From assembly GCF_003855395.1 (NCBI RefSeq), contig NZ_CP034015.1, positions 4,412,001 to 4,476,000 of the forward strand: DNA of 64,000 nucleotides, read 5' to 3'. The notes under the pieces are model-generated. The model did no database searches, was not told the DNA's origin, and saw only the letters and a list, made by a program, of their open reading frames with translations. Of the stretch, positions 28,526 to 38,700 are shown one piece after another. Position 1 is the first letter of the stretch. Every line of letters begins with the position of its first letter. Origin of the DNA: Shewanella livingstonensis. Lineage in GTDB: Bacteria; Pseudomonadota; Gammaproteobacteria; Enterobacterales; Shewanellaceae. The position numbers and the translations under genes are program-made.

Positions 28526-28716
28526 AAAATCGCCTAAAAGTGCTCAGGGCAGAACAAGACTTGACCCAAGCACAACTAGCAGACTTACTTGATGTGTCCC
28601 GGCAAACCGTCAACGCGATCGAAACCGGTAAGTTTGATCCGAGTTTGCCATTGGCCTTTAAAGCGGCACGTTTATTCAAGTTACCGATTGAAAGTATCTT
28701 TGAAGACGAGCAATAA
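28522..28716 (+). CDS. Cro/CI-family HTH regulator, 64 aa
   Basis: Compact xre-type repressor: MKNRLKVLRAEQDLTQAQLADLL, DVSRQTVNAIETGKFDPSLPLAFKAARLF, ending IESIFEDEQ. This is the YgzD/PadR-unrelated group of short HTH_3 proteins that consist of the DNA-binding domain alone and act as dimers. It is coupled by ATGA overlap to the preceding membrane protein. The palindrome at 28061-28087 upstream of the pair is the obvious target, so autorepression is likely. Confidence 0.9.
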   Translation: MKNRLKVLRAEQDLTQAQLADLLDVSRQTVNAIETGKFDPSLPLAFKAARLFKLPIESIFEDEQ

Positions 28717-28721
28717 AGCTA

Positions 28722-28750
28722 AGCCTGTCACTAAGCAGAAAATACAGGCT
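28722..28750 (+). terminator. Weak hairpin after HTH gene
   Basis: AGCCTGT / ACAGGCT, a 7-bp stem, six bases after the stop. It lacks a proper T tract. Confidence 0.4.
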
Positions 28751-28813
28751 AGTTAATTAACCCATTCAATGAACTGGTTAGTATCATTGTAAATGCCGCT
28801 ACAAACCCCGTTG

Positions 28814-29386
28814 TCATTCTTGTCGCAACGGGATCATTCCGTGTAATGCCTGCTCAATTTGAGTGATTAATGCAGACTTATCTTTGTCTAAAATACCTTT
28901 AAGCACTAAATAGTTCGAAGCGTGATCTGAACCAAAAATAGTTTTATCCAACTCAAGATAGCTCAATAGCGTGTCCATTTCTGTCAATAAACCGCTTTGG
29001 TCGGGTAATACAAACTTACCATCAAAAACATTATCCATTCACTCTGTTCCCAGCGGTAATCTTACCACCAGTGTGGATAAATAATCGGACTGAGCCGCAT
29101 TCATTAATTCAGCAGAGGTTATGGCATGTTGACGAGATAACTGTACACCATCTAATCCCATTAAAATCATCACCACTTTTACAGCCAATACACAAAATAG
29201 ATAAACCCATTTGTCGTAATTGTGCTAATTGCTCAACCGTTTTATTGCTAAGGTTACGTAGTAAGCAATAACTGCTAACCCGAATGACATGAGGCAGATG
29301 AGTATTAATCAATTCACAAATCGCTTTTAAACGATTAAACGATTAAACGGTAACGTCATTGCATCAGCATCGGCTAAAAAAACACG
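28814..29386 (-). pseudogene. Radical-SAM protein pseudogene
   Basis: The reading pieces together as one decayed gene. From upstream: VFLADADAMTLPFNRL (frame A; needs one T removed from a 7-T run), a tandem duplication of 8 bp (CGATTAAA on the + strand, 29332-29347) that shifts frame, ELINTHLPHVIRVSSYCLLR...LRQMGLSILCIGCKSGDD, then a deletion joining this to VMILMGLDGVQLSRQHA in another frame, and RLPLGTE followed by an in-frame TGA (29039-29041), then MDNVFDGKFVLPDQ...TIFGSDHASNYLVLKG to the end. These blocks match a radical-SAM family (LADGDAL, ESGDD, MILLGLGG, HASNYLPLKG). The N-terminal CxxxCxxC part is gone. At least four independent lesions. Confidence 0.75.
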
Positions 29387-29834
29387 GTTAAATTAATACC
29401 CACAGCAGATCAAAAACTGGCACTGTATGACTTGCATCGTTATGGTTATCGATTATTGTTCGTTCGTCATATGCTTAAAGGGCCAGTGGCAGTCATTAGG
29501 GCCTGTTGATCTTTCAAGGTTATTTTTGCAGCGAATTGTTGGCCATTTGTACAAGGCAGAGACTTTGAGGTGTAGTTATTCTACATAAAAAGTCGATAAC
29601 ACAGTAAAAATGGCCAACAAACGCTGCCCGAAGGGTTCGGCTAAAAACGTTTTACTCTTTGTTGAATGCATTTTGCTTAGATGACTAGGCATCAATCCAT
29701 TCGCCTCGATTAAAACGTTTTTAACTCGAACAAAATTCAACCAGCAAAGATCAACAGGCCCTAGTCAGCAAGATGATATTGCAGCGATTTACGCCGATTT
29801 AAAGCCCTTAATTACCCTTAGCGAATCTCGCTAA
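29378..29834 (+). pseudogene. Remnant of a small gene broken by a MITE
   Basis: The frame open from 29378 reads KLIPTADQKLALYDLHRYGYRLLFVRHMLKGPVAVI and is interrupted at TA 29497-29498. After the element the frame resumes as SQQDDIAAIYADLKPLITLSESR and ends at TAA 29832-29834. Removing the 263-bp element and one TA joins the halves in one frame. There is no start codon at the 5' end, which abuts and slightly overlaps the radical-SAM pseudogene, so the first part is lost. I do not recognise the family. Confidence 0.65.
29499..29761. mobile_element. MITE-like element, 263 bp, flanked by TA
   Basis: Perfect 16-bp terminal inverted repeats: GGGCCTGTTGATCTTT (29499-29514) and AAAGATCAACAGGCCC (29746-29761). 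TA stands on both sides (29497-29498 and 29762-29763), the target duplication expected for Tc1/mariner-IS630-type transposition. There is no transposase frame inside. An inner pair of AAAACGTTTT-containing segments (near 29645 and 29715) gives further symmetry. It interrupts the remnant gene described at 29378. Confidence 0.85.
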
Positions 29835-29864
29835 CGCCTTAAAAAATGATTTCGCGCTATAAAA

Positions 29865-29890
29865 AAACCTACCAATGTTATGGTAGGTTT
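29865..29890. terminator. Bidirectional terminator
   Basis: AAACCTACCA / TGGTAGGTTT around a 6-nt loop, with A and T runs outside. Serves tpm on the minus strand and the broken gene on the plus strand. Confidence 0.88.
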
Positions 29891-29900
29891 TAGCGTCTAT

Positions 29901-30560
29901 TTATGATTTTCGAGTTAACTTATAAACGGCTTCATTAAGCCAAGGCACGTGTTTATTCATAAACCTCTGATTGTCAGCCAGTACATCAACGCACTCCAAT
30001 AATTCAACATCAAAATATGGCGTTAAATAGCTTTCAACCCAACTTGGGCTCACAGCAAAAGGTGGCCCTTTTAGGGTTTCTTGTGGATAATCTAGGGTGA
30101 TTAATAAGCCACTGACATTCGCCGGTATAAGCGCAGCGAGTGCTTTAACATATTGTTGGCGCATTTCTTCTGGCCACGCAATTAACGCCGCACGATCGTA
30201 GAAGCCACCAATAGAGACTGTTGTACTTGGAGGTAAAGTAAAAATATCACCTTGATATAGGGTCACTTGATCGGTAGAGAATACCGCGTGGTCATCGATA
30301 TTAGACACTTGATAACTAAGATCATTATCAGTAAAAAATTGTTCCACTGCTAAAATATTGAGTTCACACCCCAGCACCGCATGACGCTGCTCGGCCAAAT
30401 AAAACATATCCAACGATTTACCACATAGAGGAACAAACACTTGCGTATTTTCAGTTAAGCCAATATGCGACCAATATTTTACTAAAAACGGATTCACTTG
30501 GTATTGATGAAAACCGATTTGTTGTAATTGCCATTTTTCATGCCAAAAGCTGGGTTCCAT
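29901..30560 (-). CDS. tpm: Thiopurine S-methyltransferase Tpm
   Basis: 219 aa from ATG 30560; 30596 would add 12 residues without a ribosome site. It starts [30 protein letters not shown], the family opening, with [28 protein letters not shown] for SAM binding and [20 protein letters not shown] downstream. Bacterial Tpm methylates selenite/tellurite-type or thiopurine substrates; its native role is uncertain. The next gene upstream (31005) runs the same way with a 97-bp gap. Confidence 0.94.
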   Translation of the reverse strand: MEPSFWHEKWQLQQIGFHQYQVNPFLVKYWSHIGLTENTQVFVPLCGKSLDMFYLAEQRHAVLGCELNILAVEQFFTDNDLSYQVSNIDDHAVFSTDQVTLYQGDIFTLPPSTTVSIGGFYDRAALIAWPEEMRQQYVKALAALIPANVSGLLITLDYPQETLKGPPFAVSPSWVESYLTPYFDVELLECVDVLADNQRFMNKHVPWLNEAVYKLTRKS

Positions 30561-30657
30561 AATGTATTCTTCAGTCAAGTTGCTAATGATATACAAGCTA
30601 CTTTAAAGACTAAAAAAAATGGATGCAACTTCCACCGATCATTTAGCAGTATGCGGA

Positions 30658-31005
30658 CTAGGCTTTTCCGTCTAGGGTCATTTGTACTTGTCGTAACCAA
30701 CGACAGTTTTCACATTGACACTTTCTGCGCGACATATGATGTGGGCTTAAGTTAGAGTCGATGTAATCAACCGCGATTAATAATTGTTGCTTCAATTGGT
30801 CAATTGACTTTAGCTCAAGCGCGACCATTTCATCGTTATGATTAATCCACAAACACTCTTCCCCCTGATGGCAGGTTATACATTGCTCATCACTTTGATT
30901 AAAAAACACCGCATGGGGACAATGGGTTACTTCCATTGATTGTAAAATCCGCTGGCGAGGGAAATTAAACAACTGAATTAAATCAGCTTTATTTATATTT
31001 TGCAT
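30658..31005 (-). CDS. Cys-rich protein of unknown function, 115 aa
   Basis: Not recognised. Starts MQNINKADLIQLFNFPRQRI behind GAGAGG; a GTG at 31017 is possible. Cysteines are spaced in clusters: a CPH, CITCHQGEEC, and C-terminal CQCENC with a nearby basic MSRRK. This arrangement suggests one or two bound metal ions (zinc or iron) or a redox role. It lies upstream of tpm on the same strand and may be expressed with it. Confidence 0.7.
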   Translation of the reverse strand: MQNINKADLIQLFNFPRQRILQSMEVTHCPHAVFFNQSDEQCITCHQGEECLWINHNDEMVALELKSIDQLKQQLLIAVDYIDSNLSPHHMSRRKCQCENCRWLRQVQMTLDGKA

Positions 31006-31336
31006 AAAACCTCTCACAAAAACACTAATGAATTACTACCACCATAGTACCGAGTGTTGATTCATTTTGATTTGATATAGGTCAAGGTTTACATATCGTA
31101 TTTTTTTAGATAGGAAGCCCTTATTGGTCAATGAAATCCATTGATAAATAAATAACCTGAGCTCGGGATAATAAACGCCTTTCAAACAGCCCTTTGTCCC
31201 GAGTTCAGGTTAAATAATATTATGATGCTTTTCAGCTGAACTGCAGTCACTTTCCCACTAGACTGTGCTGATATATAAATGAAATAGCCTGTTTTACATA
31301 ACAAGCACTTGCCGCAGTAAGGTTAATCAAGGTTTA
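31006..31336. other. Intergenic region with a large inverted repeat
   Basis: Apart from the inverted repeat described at 31153-31212, no gene seen. The kinase-like gene begins at its right end. Confidence 0.4.
31153..31212. repeat. Near-perfect 18-bp inverted repeat
   Basis: TAACCTGAGCTCGGGATA (31153-31170) and TGTCCCGAGTTCAGGTTA (31195-31212) pair at 16 of 18 positions around a 24-nt loop. The arms resemble a sequence at 27975-27992. Could be an interspersed short repeat. Confidence 0.7.
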
Positions 31337-33178
31337 ATGAACTTAACCGCCAACGGAGGCTTACCTTTGCAAACACCGCAACTGCAACACTTTTATATCA
31401 ATGAAGAGCAGTCTATTTACCTGCTAAGCGCCAATGATGCCCGCAAGCATAAAGCTTGGGTTCGCCTGTGTAAGCAACAGTTAAGCAAGCTTGGCTATCA
31501 GCAAATTGAGTTTATTGGTAAAGGAGCCTACGGCTTTGTATTTGCGGGGATAAATGAGTTTAACCAGTCACATGTGTTTAAATTTTCTAGGGTTAATTTA
31601 CCCCAAAGTGTTCAAGATAGGTTAGAAGAAGAAGCCTACATGCTCAGCCAAGTAAAACACCCTAACATACCAGCTGCGATTAAATTTGAACGCGTCGGTA
31701 AGCAGGGGATTTTAGTGATGGAGCGGGCCCAAGGCGAAGATCTTGATAAAATTTGCCAGCGATTAGGCGCCTTACCACCAGTCATGGTTGTCAGTATTGC
31801 TAGGCAATTGGCCAATATTTTATATTACCTGCGTAAAGGCAAACCTTTAGTACATGGCGATATTAAACCATCAAACTTAGTTTATGATATTGAAACTGAT
31901 AAGTTATCGTTAATCGATTGGGGCTCTGCGGTATTTGCACAACGAGATGAACACAATCGCGCCGTTGATGACAATGTGATGTCCTTACTATCAAACGATC
32001 AACAACATACTAATGCGCGCATGGGTGATGTATATTTTATTGGTGACGAACAACTGGGTGGTGCTTTATCAACCCCAAGATTTGACGAGCAAGGTGCTGC
32101 TGCAACCTTATATGCACTCGCATCAGGACAAATTAGCCGTTTCGGTAAAAAAGTTATTCCGGCCACCAGCATCGGATTACCCATAGAACTGGCAAAAACA
32201 CTCGATGCAATGCTCAGCGACGATGTTGAACGACGTAACCTTGCCGGTGATTATTTTCTCAAAAGCCTGCGCCACAGTCATAGAATGCATTTACCCATAT
32301 TATCTACACCGCCGTTAGCTTCCGACATTCCAGTGTGGGCTCAACCGCGCTCAAAAACAGTTGAAACCGTGAGTTACAGTTCACGGAAATCATTTCTAAA
32401 AGAGCATAATACTCAAGATCCTATTGCCAAAATGGATGATGTGCAATTAGACAAATATTATCGTAACTTTATGGTGGGCATGGCCGATACCGAAAAAGGC
32501 TTTATTGCCGCAGTGGGTCGTCTAGCGCAGTATCCGATTGTTGGTGGGCTGGTGATACATTGGCAAGAATCTGGGGTGTTTATTGACTCCAACTTAGCGA
32601 TTTACGATCCCGACAGTAAAGCACCATTAATACTCGCGGTGAATAATATGGTCACCATGGCGCGAGGAATTAAACGAATTGGGGTGTTTAAGGCTTGTTT
32701 CTTTAATGCTAAAGATACCTTACACCTTGAGCGTAAAAGTACTGAACACCAATATAAAATTACCGGTGAACTGCAAATGCCCTTTGAAGTAGGCGATGTG
32801 CCCACTTTAGAAGATAAATCTCGGCTGCACTCATATTTTGAAGACGGTAAAGATCCAGAAGAAAACTTAGAATTGCCTGCAGAAATAATGACTGAACTTG
32901 GCTGGTTAAACCAAATTCATCACACCGGTTGCATTATTTTTGAAGCATTGCCTAATCATTTAAAAATTCACAGCTATTTACGTCTACTCAATCCCCGTAA
33001 ACAAGCTTCATTTCGCGCCTGTTTAGATCGCATTATCGCTCACGCAAATAAAATTCAAGGCCATGGAATTTCGGGTTTTATGAAACTGCCCTATAAAAAT
33101 ACCCGTCAATTTAGCCATATCGACCGTAAAGCAGATAACTTCTACCCTAGAAACCCTAAAGTCATCAGCCATGAATAA
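31337..33178 (+). CDS. Ser/Thr kinase-like protein with an unassigned C-terminal half
   Basis: 613 aa. Residues ~55-320 are a eukaryotic-type protein kinase: GKGAYGFVF loop, likely Lys in VFKFSR (~81), LVMERAQGEDL hinge, HGDIKPSNLVYD catalytic loop (~173) and IDWGSAVF in place of DFG (~194). Asp of HGD and Asn of SN are kept, so catalysis is plausible. The C-terminal ~260 residues (from about 350) show no domain I know; IHWQESGVFIDSNLAIYDPDSKAP and GFMKLPYKNTRQF are its recognisable features. No signal peptide or membrane helix, so it is cytosolic. It stands alone between gaps, with no phosphatase nearby. Confidence 0.85.
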   Translation: MNLTANGGLPLQTPQLQHFYINEEQSIYLLSANDARKHKAWVRLCKQQLSKLGYQQIEFIGKGAYGFVFAGINEFNQSHVFKFSRVNLPQSVQDRLEEEAYMLSQVKHPNIPAAIKFERVGKQGILVMERAQGEDLDKICQRLGALPPVMVVSIARQLANILYYLRKGKPLVHGDIKPSNLVYDIETDKLSLIDWGSAVFAQRDEHNRAVDDNVMSLLSNDQQHTNARMGDVYFIGDEQLGGALSTPRFDEQGAAATLYALASGQISRFGKKVIPATSIGLPIELAKTLDAMLSDDVERRNLAGDYFLKSLRHSHRMHLPILSTPPLASDIPVWAQPRSKTVETVSYSSRKSFLKEHNTQDPIAKMDDVQLDKYYRNFMVGMADTEKGFIAAVGRLAQYPIVGGLVIHWQESGVFIDSNLAIYDPDSKAPLILAVNNMVTMARGIKRIGVFKACFFNAKDTLHLERKSTEHQYKITGELQMPFEVGDVPTLEDKSRLHSYFEDGKDPEENLELPAEIMTELGWLNQIHHTGCIIFEALPNHLKIHSYLRLLNPRKQASFRACLDRIIAHANKIQGHGISGFMKLPYKNTRQFSHIDRKADNFYPRNPKVISHE

Positions 33179-33311
33179 CGAGTGATAAGTAATGAAGTGA
33201 TATCGTCAGAGTCAGCTTCACTATCTTATAAGCCCATCACATTGTCACCTCAGCACAACGTAATACGCGCCCTAATAAGGTCGCGTATTGAACACTCAAA
33301 GAAGGCTTATT

Positions 33312-35708
33312 CTATATCGGTGAGCCAGGTGGCATGTCTACAGGCTTAGCGATGAGTCGATAACTTGCATCCTCCAAGCCTTTGGTAATACCTTCAAATA
33401 ACCAATCATAATGTGCAGACTGATAATCACTACCTCGATTACTGCGGCGTTTAAGCTGCTTGATAATATAATCGACTCTTGCCGCCAACTGCGCTTTTAC
33501 TTCAGGGGCGGTGTTAGGATTATGGTAAGCGGCTAATAAACCATCAATCACCACAGTGTTCACCCGCATTTGCATCGCTAAGCCTTGTCCGCTGGGTAAG
33601 TCTTGGTACAAGGTTGCACCAACAAGTTTATCGATTAACTTAACTACCGACAGCTGTTGACTATCGCCCATATAAGCCTGACTCACTCGATTTAAACGCT
33701 CAGAAGTTAATAGTTGCGACACAATATGACGACTCATCACTTCAGCCATCGCCGCGGGATCGGTTATCACACCTAAGTTGGATCCGAAACTTTCGCGAGT
33801 TTTGGCATAATTCCCAGCTTTAGGCACCAATGTTTGCAACACATTACTTGGCACTAATAAGCTTTGGGTTTGTAAGCTGGATAATAGTGCATCGAGTGCC
33901 GCCAGTTGCATTTCAGGACGAATATAATTCCAACGAACACCCGCACCAACTTGTTGATAACTATAATCAGCGCCGCCAATCCACTTTGCGGCGGCTTCTA
34001 TTTGATAACGAGTGAGCAAGTAAATAGGCACAAACACATCGGCTAATTCACCATGAGGTTCACTGGCTAATAACGCATCGGAATTAAAATCGTCAATCGC
34101 TTTACGGCGCACGGTTTCTAAGCGAACTAACTCAGCAACCGCATCGTTACCACGATCCCATAAACTGGCATAAGCGTTACTAGCGCTGGCACTACGAGAG
34201 TCTGCTTCACCAATATAACGAAAGCCTTTCCTTAAGGTCGATGCTAACAGAGCATCGGTCTGCTTTAAGTCACCATAACCATACGCTATGGTGTATTTGT
34301 CCCACTCACCAATACCTTCATTGTATGGGTTAGCAATATCGATTTTATCGCCTTGGATACTCGCATATGGGTGCGGGTAATCCATTACCGACGCATTATC
34401 GTTTGTTGATGCTGCAAAATTATGATCAAGCCCCAAGGTATGTCCTACCTCATGCGCCGCTAACTGACGAATACGAGCAAGCGACAATGCCATTGCAGCA
34501 TCAGCAGCGGCTTTACGATCTGGCCAACCAGCAGTAAGCCCCCGAGCAATGAGATGGTCTTGGCGCACTCTTAAGCTGCCAAGCGTAACATTGCCCTTAA
34601 TGATTTCGCCGGTACGAGGGTCGGTTACTGCTGCACCGTATGACCAGCCTCTTGTGGCACGGTGCACCCACTGGATCATGTTATAGCGAATGTCTTGAGG
34701 GTCTGCGTCCTCTGGTAATAATTCAACTTTAAAGCCATCAATAAAACCGGCCTCAGTAAATGCGCTTTCCCACCAACGGGCGCCGGCTAATAAGGCTCCT
34801 CTAATGGGCTCTGGTACGCCGAGATCAAGGTAATACACAATAGGCTTAACCACCTTACTAGGCGCATCTCCAGGCGTAACCTTCTCTAATCGGTGACGTA
34901 ATAAATGCCGTTGTATTAGCGGCTGATCAACTGCGGCAGAATAATCGGCATATTGATCAGATAAATAACCACTCATAGGATGATAATTGCGGGGTTGATA
35001 GCCTATCTCGGGAAGTTGTACAAATGAATAGCGCACCCGAACAGACAACAATTTACCATCTGGGGTAACTTGCTCCACTTGCTTACCCGCTTTATTAGCC
35101 TTAAAGGTTAAATTCACATCAATATCGGCATTACGTTGAAACGATTTAATTCCTTGCGGCAAAATCACTGAACGGCTGCTGTCTAGGCTATAAGCGCCTT
35201 GTTTTGTTGCCGTTAATACATCAGACACGCCATGTAAATCATTAATAACGAGGTCATTAATGGCGACGATCGCCGTTTTACCTTCAACCACTTTACCGCG
35301 CCATAAAATCGACTCAGCAAAGGCTTGTGTTACAGTCTGACGCTCGGCGACATTATCACTGGAAGCACGAAAATCAGTATTAAGCTGCTTTAATACGATA
35401 TAAGGACCATGCTGTTCAAATTGCACCATCCGAATTTGACCTAACTGGCCACGGTCTAAACCAATGTCATTTGAACCCACACCATGAGGTAAGCTTGTCA
35501 GCAATAGAAAAGGTTGATTGAGTTTATCCGCTTGCAGGTATAATTGAGCAGATTTGGCATCGTAGAAAAGATTGATAAAGCCTTTTGCAGCTTCAGTATT
35601 GTTGATTATTGTTTGGGCTGAGTCGCTAGCAGCTATCGTAGCGGTAGAAAGTAATGTTACTGGCGTAATCGCCAACAACATTGCCAATGAAATACTACGG
35701 CGGACCAT
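33312..35708 (-). CDS. Zinc metalloprotease, DUF5117/DUF4953-type
   Basis: 798 aa with a signal peptide (ends at ~residue 27). HEVGHTLGLDHNF near residue 417 is the HExxHxxGxxH zinc site of metzincin-type enzymes, in the DUF4953 region; upstream sequence (AAKGFINLFYDAKSAQLYLQADKLNQPFLLLTSLPHGVGSNDIGLDRGQLG) is typical of DUF5117, so the family layout is complete. ASVMDYPHPY follows as the Met-turn. It should act in the periplasm or at the cell surface. Substrate is unknown. GGGAG precedes the ATG. Monocistronic by position, though the hybrid kinase gene ends 40 bases upstream on the same strand. Confidence 0.9.
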   Translation of the reverse strand: MVRRSISLAMLLAITPVTLLSTATIAASDSAQTIINNTEAAKGFINLFYDAKSAQLYLQADKLNQPFLLLTSLPHGVGSNDIGLDRGQLGQIRMVQFEQHGPYIVLKQLNTDFRASSDNVAERQTVTQAFAESILWRGKVVEGKTAIVAINDLVINDLHGVSDVLTATKQGAYSLDSSRSVILPQGIKSFQRNADIDVNLTFKANKAGKQVEQVTPDGKLLSVRVRYSFVQLPEIGYQPRNYHPMSGYLSDQYADYSAAVDQPLIQRHLLRHRLEKVTPGDAPSKVVKPIVYYLDLGVPEPIRGALLAGARWWESAFTEAGFIDGFKVELLPEDADPQDIRYNMIQWVHRATRGWSYGAAVTDPRTGEIIKGNVTLGSLRVRQDHLIARGLTAGWPDRKAAADAAMALSLARIRQLAAHEVGHTLGLDHNFAASTNDNASVMDYPHPYASIQGDKIDIANPYNEGIGEWDKYTIAYGYGDLKQTDALLASTLRKGFRYIGEADSRSASASNAYASLWDRGNDAVAELVRLETVRRKAIDDFNSDALLASEPHGELADVFVPIYLLTRYQIEAAAKWIGGADYSYQQVGAGVRWNYIRPEMQLAALDALLSSLQTQSLLVPSNVLQTLVPKAGNYAKTRESFGSNLGVITDPAAMAEVMSRHIVSQLLTSERLNRVSQAYMGDSQQLSVVKLIDKLVGATLYQDLPSGQGLAMQMRVNTVVIDGLLAAYHNPNTAPEVKAQLAARVDYIIKQLKRRSNRGSDYQSAHYDWLFEGITKGLEDASYRLIAKPVDMPPGSPI

Positions 35709-35747
35709 AATTAATCTCCCTGTCGGTAATATCCTATCGTCGAAATA

Positions 35748-38700
35748 CTAATCGTCTGTATGATTATTTTTATATGTAATCCAATGAGATAAGGTTTCAA
35801 ATAATTCAGTAAGCACTATTGGTTTGGTGATATGTGCATTCATGCCTGCAGCTAAACTTTTTTCTTTATCACCCGACATTGCGTGCGCAGTCATGGCAAT
35901 AATGGGCATTTGTTGTTTGCTAAAACGTTTGCGTAATTCAGCTGTTGCGGTTAATCCATCCATTATAGGCATTTGAATATCCATTAAGACAGCATCAAAC
36001 GGCTGAGAATCAATCACATCTAACGCCACTTGACCATTGTCAGCAATAACCACTTCATAACCAGCACTTTTGAGCAATTCAGATGCCACTTGCTGGTTAA
36101 TAAAGTTATCTTCTACCAACAGGATCAAACCTGATACCTTTGTCGGTTCAGCCTCAATAATGACCGGCATCGAATTCAGTTTAGGCTCTTTGGCAAAGGC
36201 ATTAATAATTTCATCAAATAACGCTGAAGCTTTAAACGGTTTTTGCAACACCGCATAAACCGAATTTTTTTGCAGCTCATGGTCTAACGGCTCAGCAGCA
36301 TAAGCTGTCATCAAGATAATAATTGGCCGTTTTTCTAAACTGCCATCTTCAATCATCAGATCAATAGCTCTGATAACGTCACAGCCGTTCATTTCTGGCA
36401 TCATCCAATCTAACAGCAATAAATCTACCGGCTTTTTACGTAATATATCCAGGGCTTTCTGGCCGCTGTCAGCGGTATTCACACCAAAGCTAAAATCGCT
36501 CATCAAGGTTGAATAAATTTGTAATGCACTGGGGTTATCATCAACCACCAGTGTTGTAAGATTATTTAATTGTTCTGGTACCACAAGCGGCTCAACCACT
36601 TGTTCTTCGGCAATTTCAAAACTGATGGTAAAACTGAAAGTACTGCCAGCGCCCAATTCGGACTCCACTTCCATAGTACCGCCCATCATCGACACTAAAT
36701 GTTTACTGATAGACAAGCCCAAACCTGTGCCACCATATTTACGCGTAGTTGAACCATCGGCTTGCGAAAAGGCATCAAACAACATTGCTTGGTGATCTTT
36801 ATTAATACCAATACCGGTATCTCGCACCCAGAATTTAAGCGTAATGCGGTCGTCGCGCTCACCCACATCTTCACAACCAAGCTCAACTTCACCAATTTGG
36901 GTAAACTTAACCGCATTAGATAATAAATTAACGAGTACTTGGCCTAAACGCAGCGGATCGCCATTTAAGATTAAACCAGCAGTGACTGGGGCATACAGCA
37001 GTAATTCAACGCCTTTTTCTTGCGCTTTAATAGCATTGATATCAATAACATGATCAAGCACTTTATCCAGTGGAAACGCGACTCTTTCTAACTCTAACTT
37101 ACCAGCCTCAATTTTAGAAAAATCCAAAATATCATTAATGATTCGCAGTAATGATTGAGCAGAAAAACCAGCTTTATTAAGATAATCTTGCTGCTGCACG
37201 GTTAAACTGGTGCGTTGTGCTAACTGCAACATACCAATAATCGCGTTCATTGGTGTACGAATTTCATGACTCATATTGGCCAAAAACTCACTCTTGTACA
37301 TATTGGCCAATTCAGCATCTTGTTTTGCCTCAAGTAACGCCACTTCGTTACTCTTTTGGCGAGTAATATCTTTATGGGTACCTAGCATCCGCTTACTGCA
37401 ACCATCTTCAGAAAACTCAACCGCTCGACCACGAGACAACACCCAGTAATAATGGTCGTCTTTACCGCGCATTCTAAATTCTATTTCATAGGTGCCAACC
37501 GGATCACGTACATACTGAGCGCGATATTCTTGAACCCGATCGCGATCGTCAGGATGATATAATTCATCGATCGATTCCAGTAATGGCGGAAATTCATTCG
37601 CTTGGTAACCCAACATTGAATAAAAAGCCGGATTACAGATAATTTGTTCAGAATCGATATACCAATCCCATAAACCATCTTCTACCGCATCCATTGCTAG
37701 GTGATAACGCTGTTCAGACAAGCGCAATTGTTCAGCAGCCTCGAATTCACGGGTAATATCACGCCAAATAGAAATGAGTCCTAACAAATCGCCGCGACGA
37801 TTGTAAAACGGCAGTTTGAAGGTATCGAGTAATACTGGTTTTCCTTCAATATTGACCCGTTCTTGGTAACGTAATGAGTGCTGTTGAGTCAGTACTTTCT
37901 TGTCTTCTTCACCAATGCGTAAGCCTTGCTCTGGGCTAACAACTTCAGATGATGTCAGGCCAATAATTTCATTTTCGCTATAGCCCAGCATTCTTTCAGC
38001 AGACTTATTACAACCTAAGTATTTACCTTCTTTATCTTTAAATACAATAGCTTCAGGGATTGAATCAATTAATGACCGCAGTAATGCAAACTCGCGCTCG
38101 CGGCGCTCAGTTGTTTCACGTAAACGCTGAGTGCGCCTAGCAACTAAGTTATCAAAACGTTTATTTTGTTCGGCGAGATGATGAGTATACTGGCGGTTTT
38201 CTTCAAAAATACGACTGACTAATGCAAACCACGGCTCCCAACCACGAGTTATTTTCTCTGGCGGACGGATAGGCGTTTGTGAACAGGCTTCTAAGTGCGT
38301 TAACAAGCGTGAAGCTGGGCTCACGAATGCACGACGCGTTTGCCAATGCACAATAGTTACCAGCAATGACAGGGCCAAAACGACTAACAAAAAGCTCAGT
38401 TGCAGTTTGTCCCACGAGTCTTTAAATAAATCATCTTCATCTTGTAAATACAACAAGCGCCATGGGGCATTATGTAGCGCAACACTATGAATATAATAAC
38501 CATTACGCAAAATACCCTCATGGGCATCAAACAGTTCAGATTCAGATAACGAATGTAACTCCGCAGGAATTCGCTGGCTAATGTGGTAAACCTTATTCAT
38601 CTCATTAGAGTCAAAGTCACTGTGAGATAAAATATTGTTTTGTTGATCGAGTAAGATCACCGTACCGGGCATTTTAAAATAGGTACGAATTTGTTTATCT

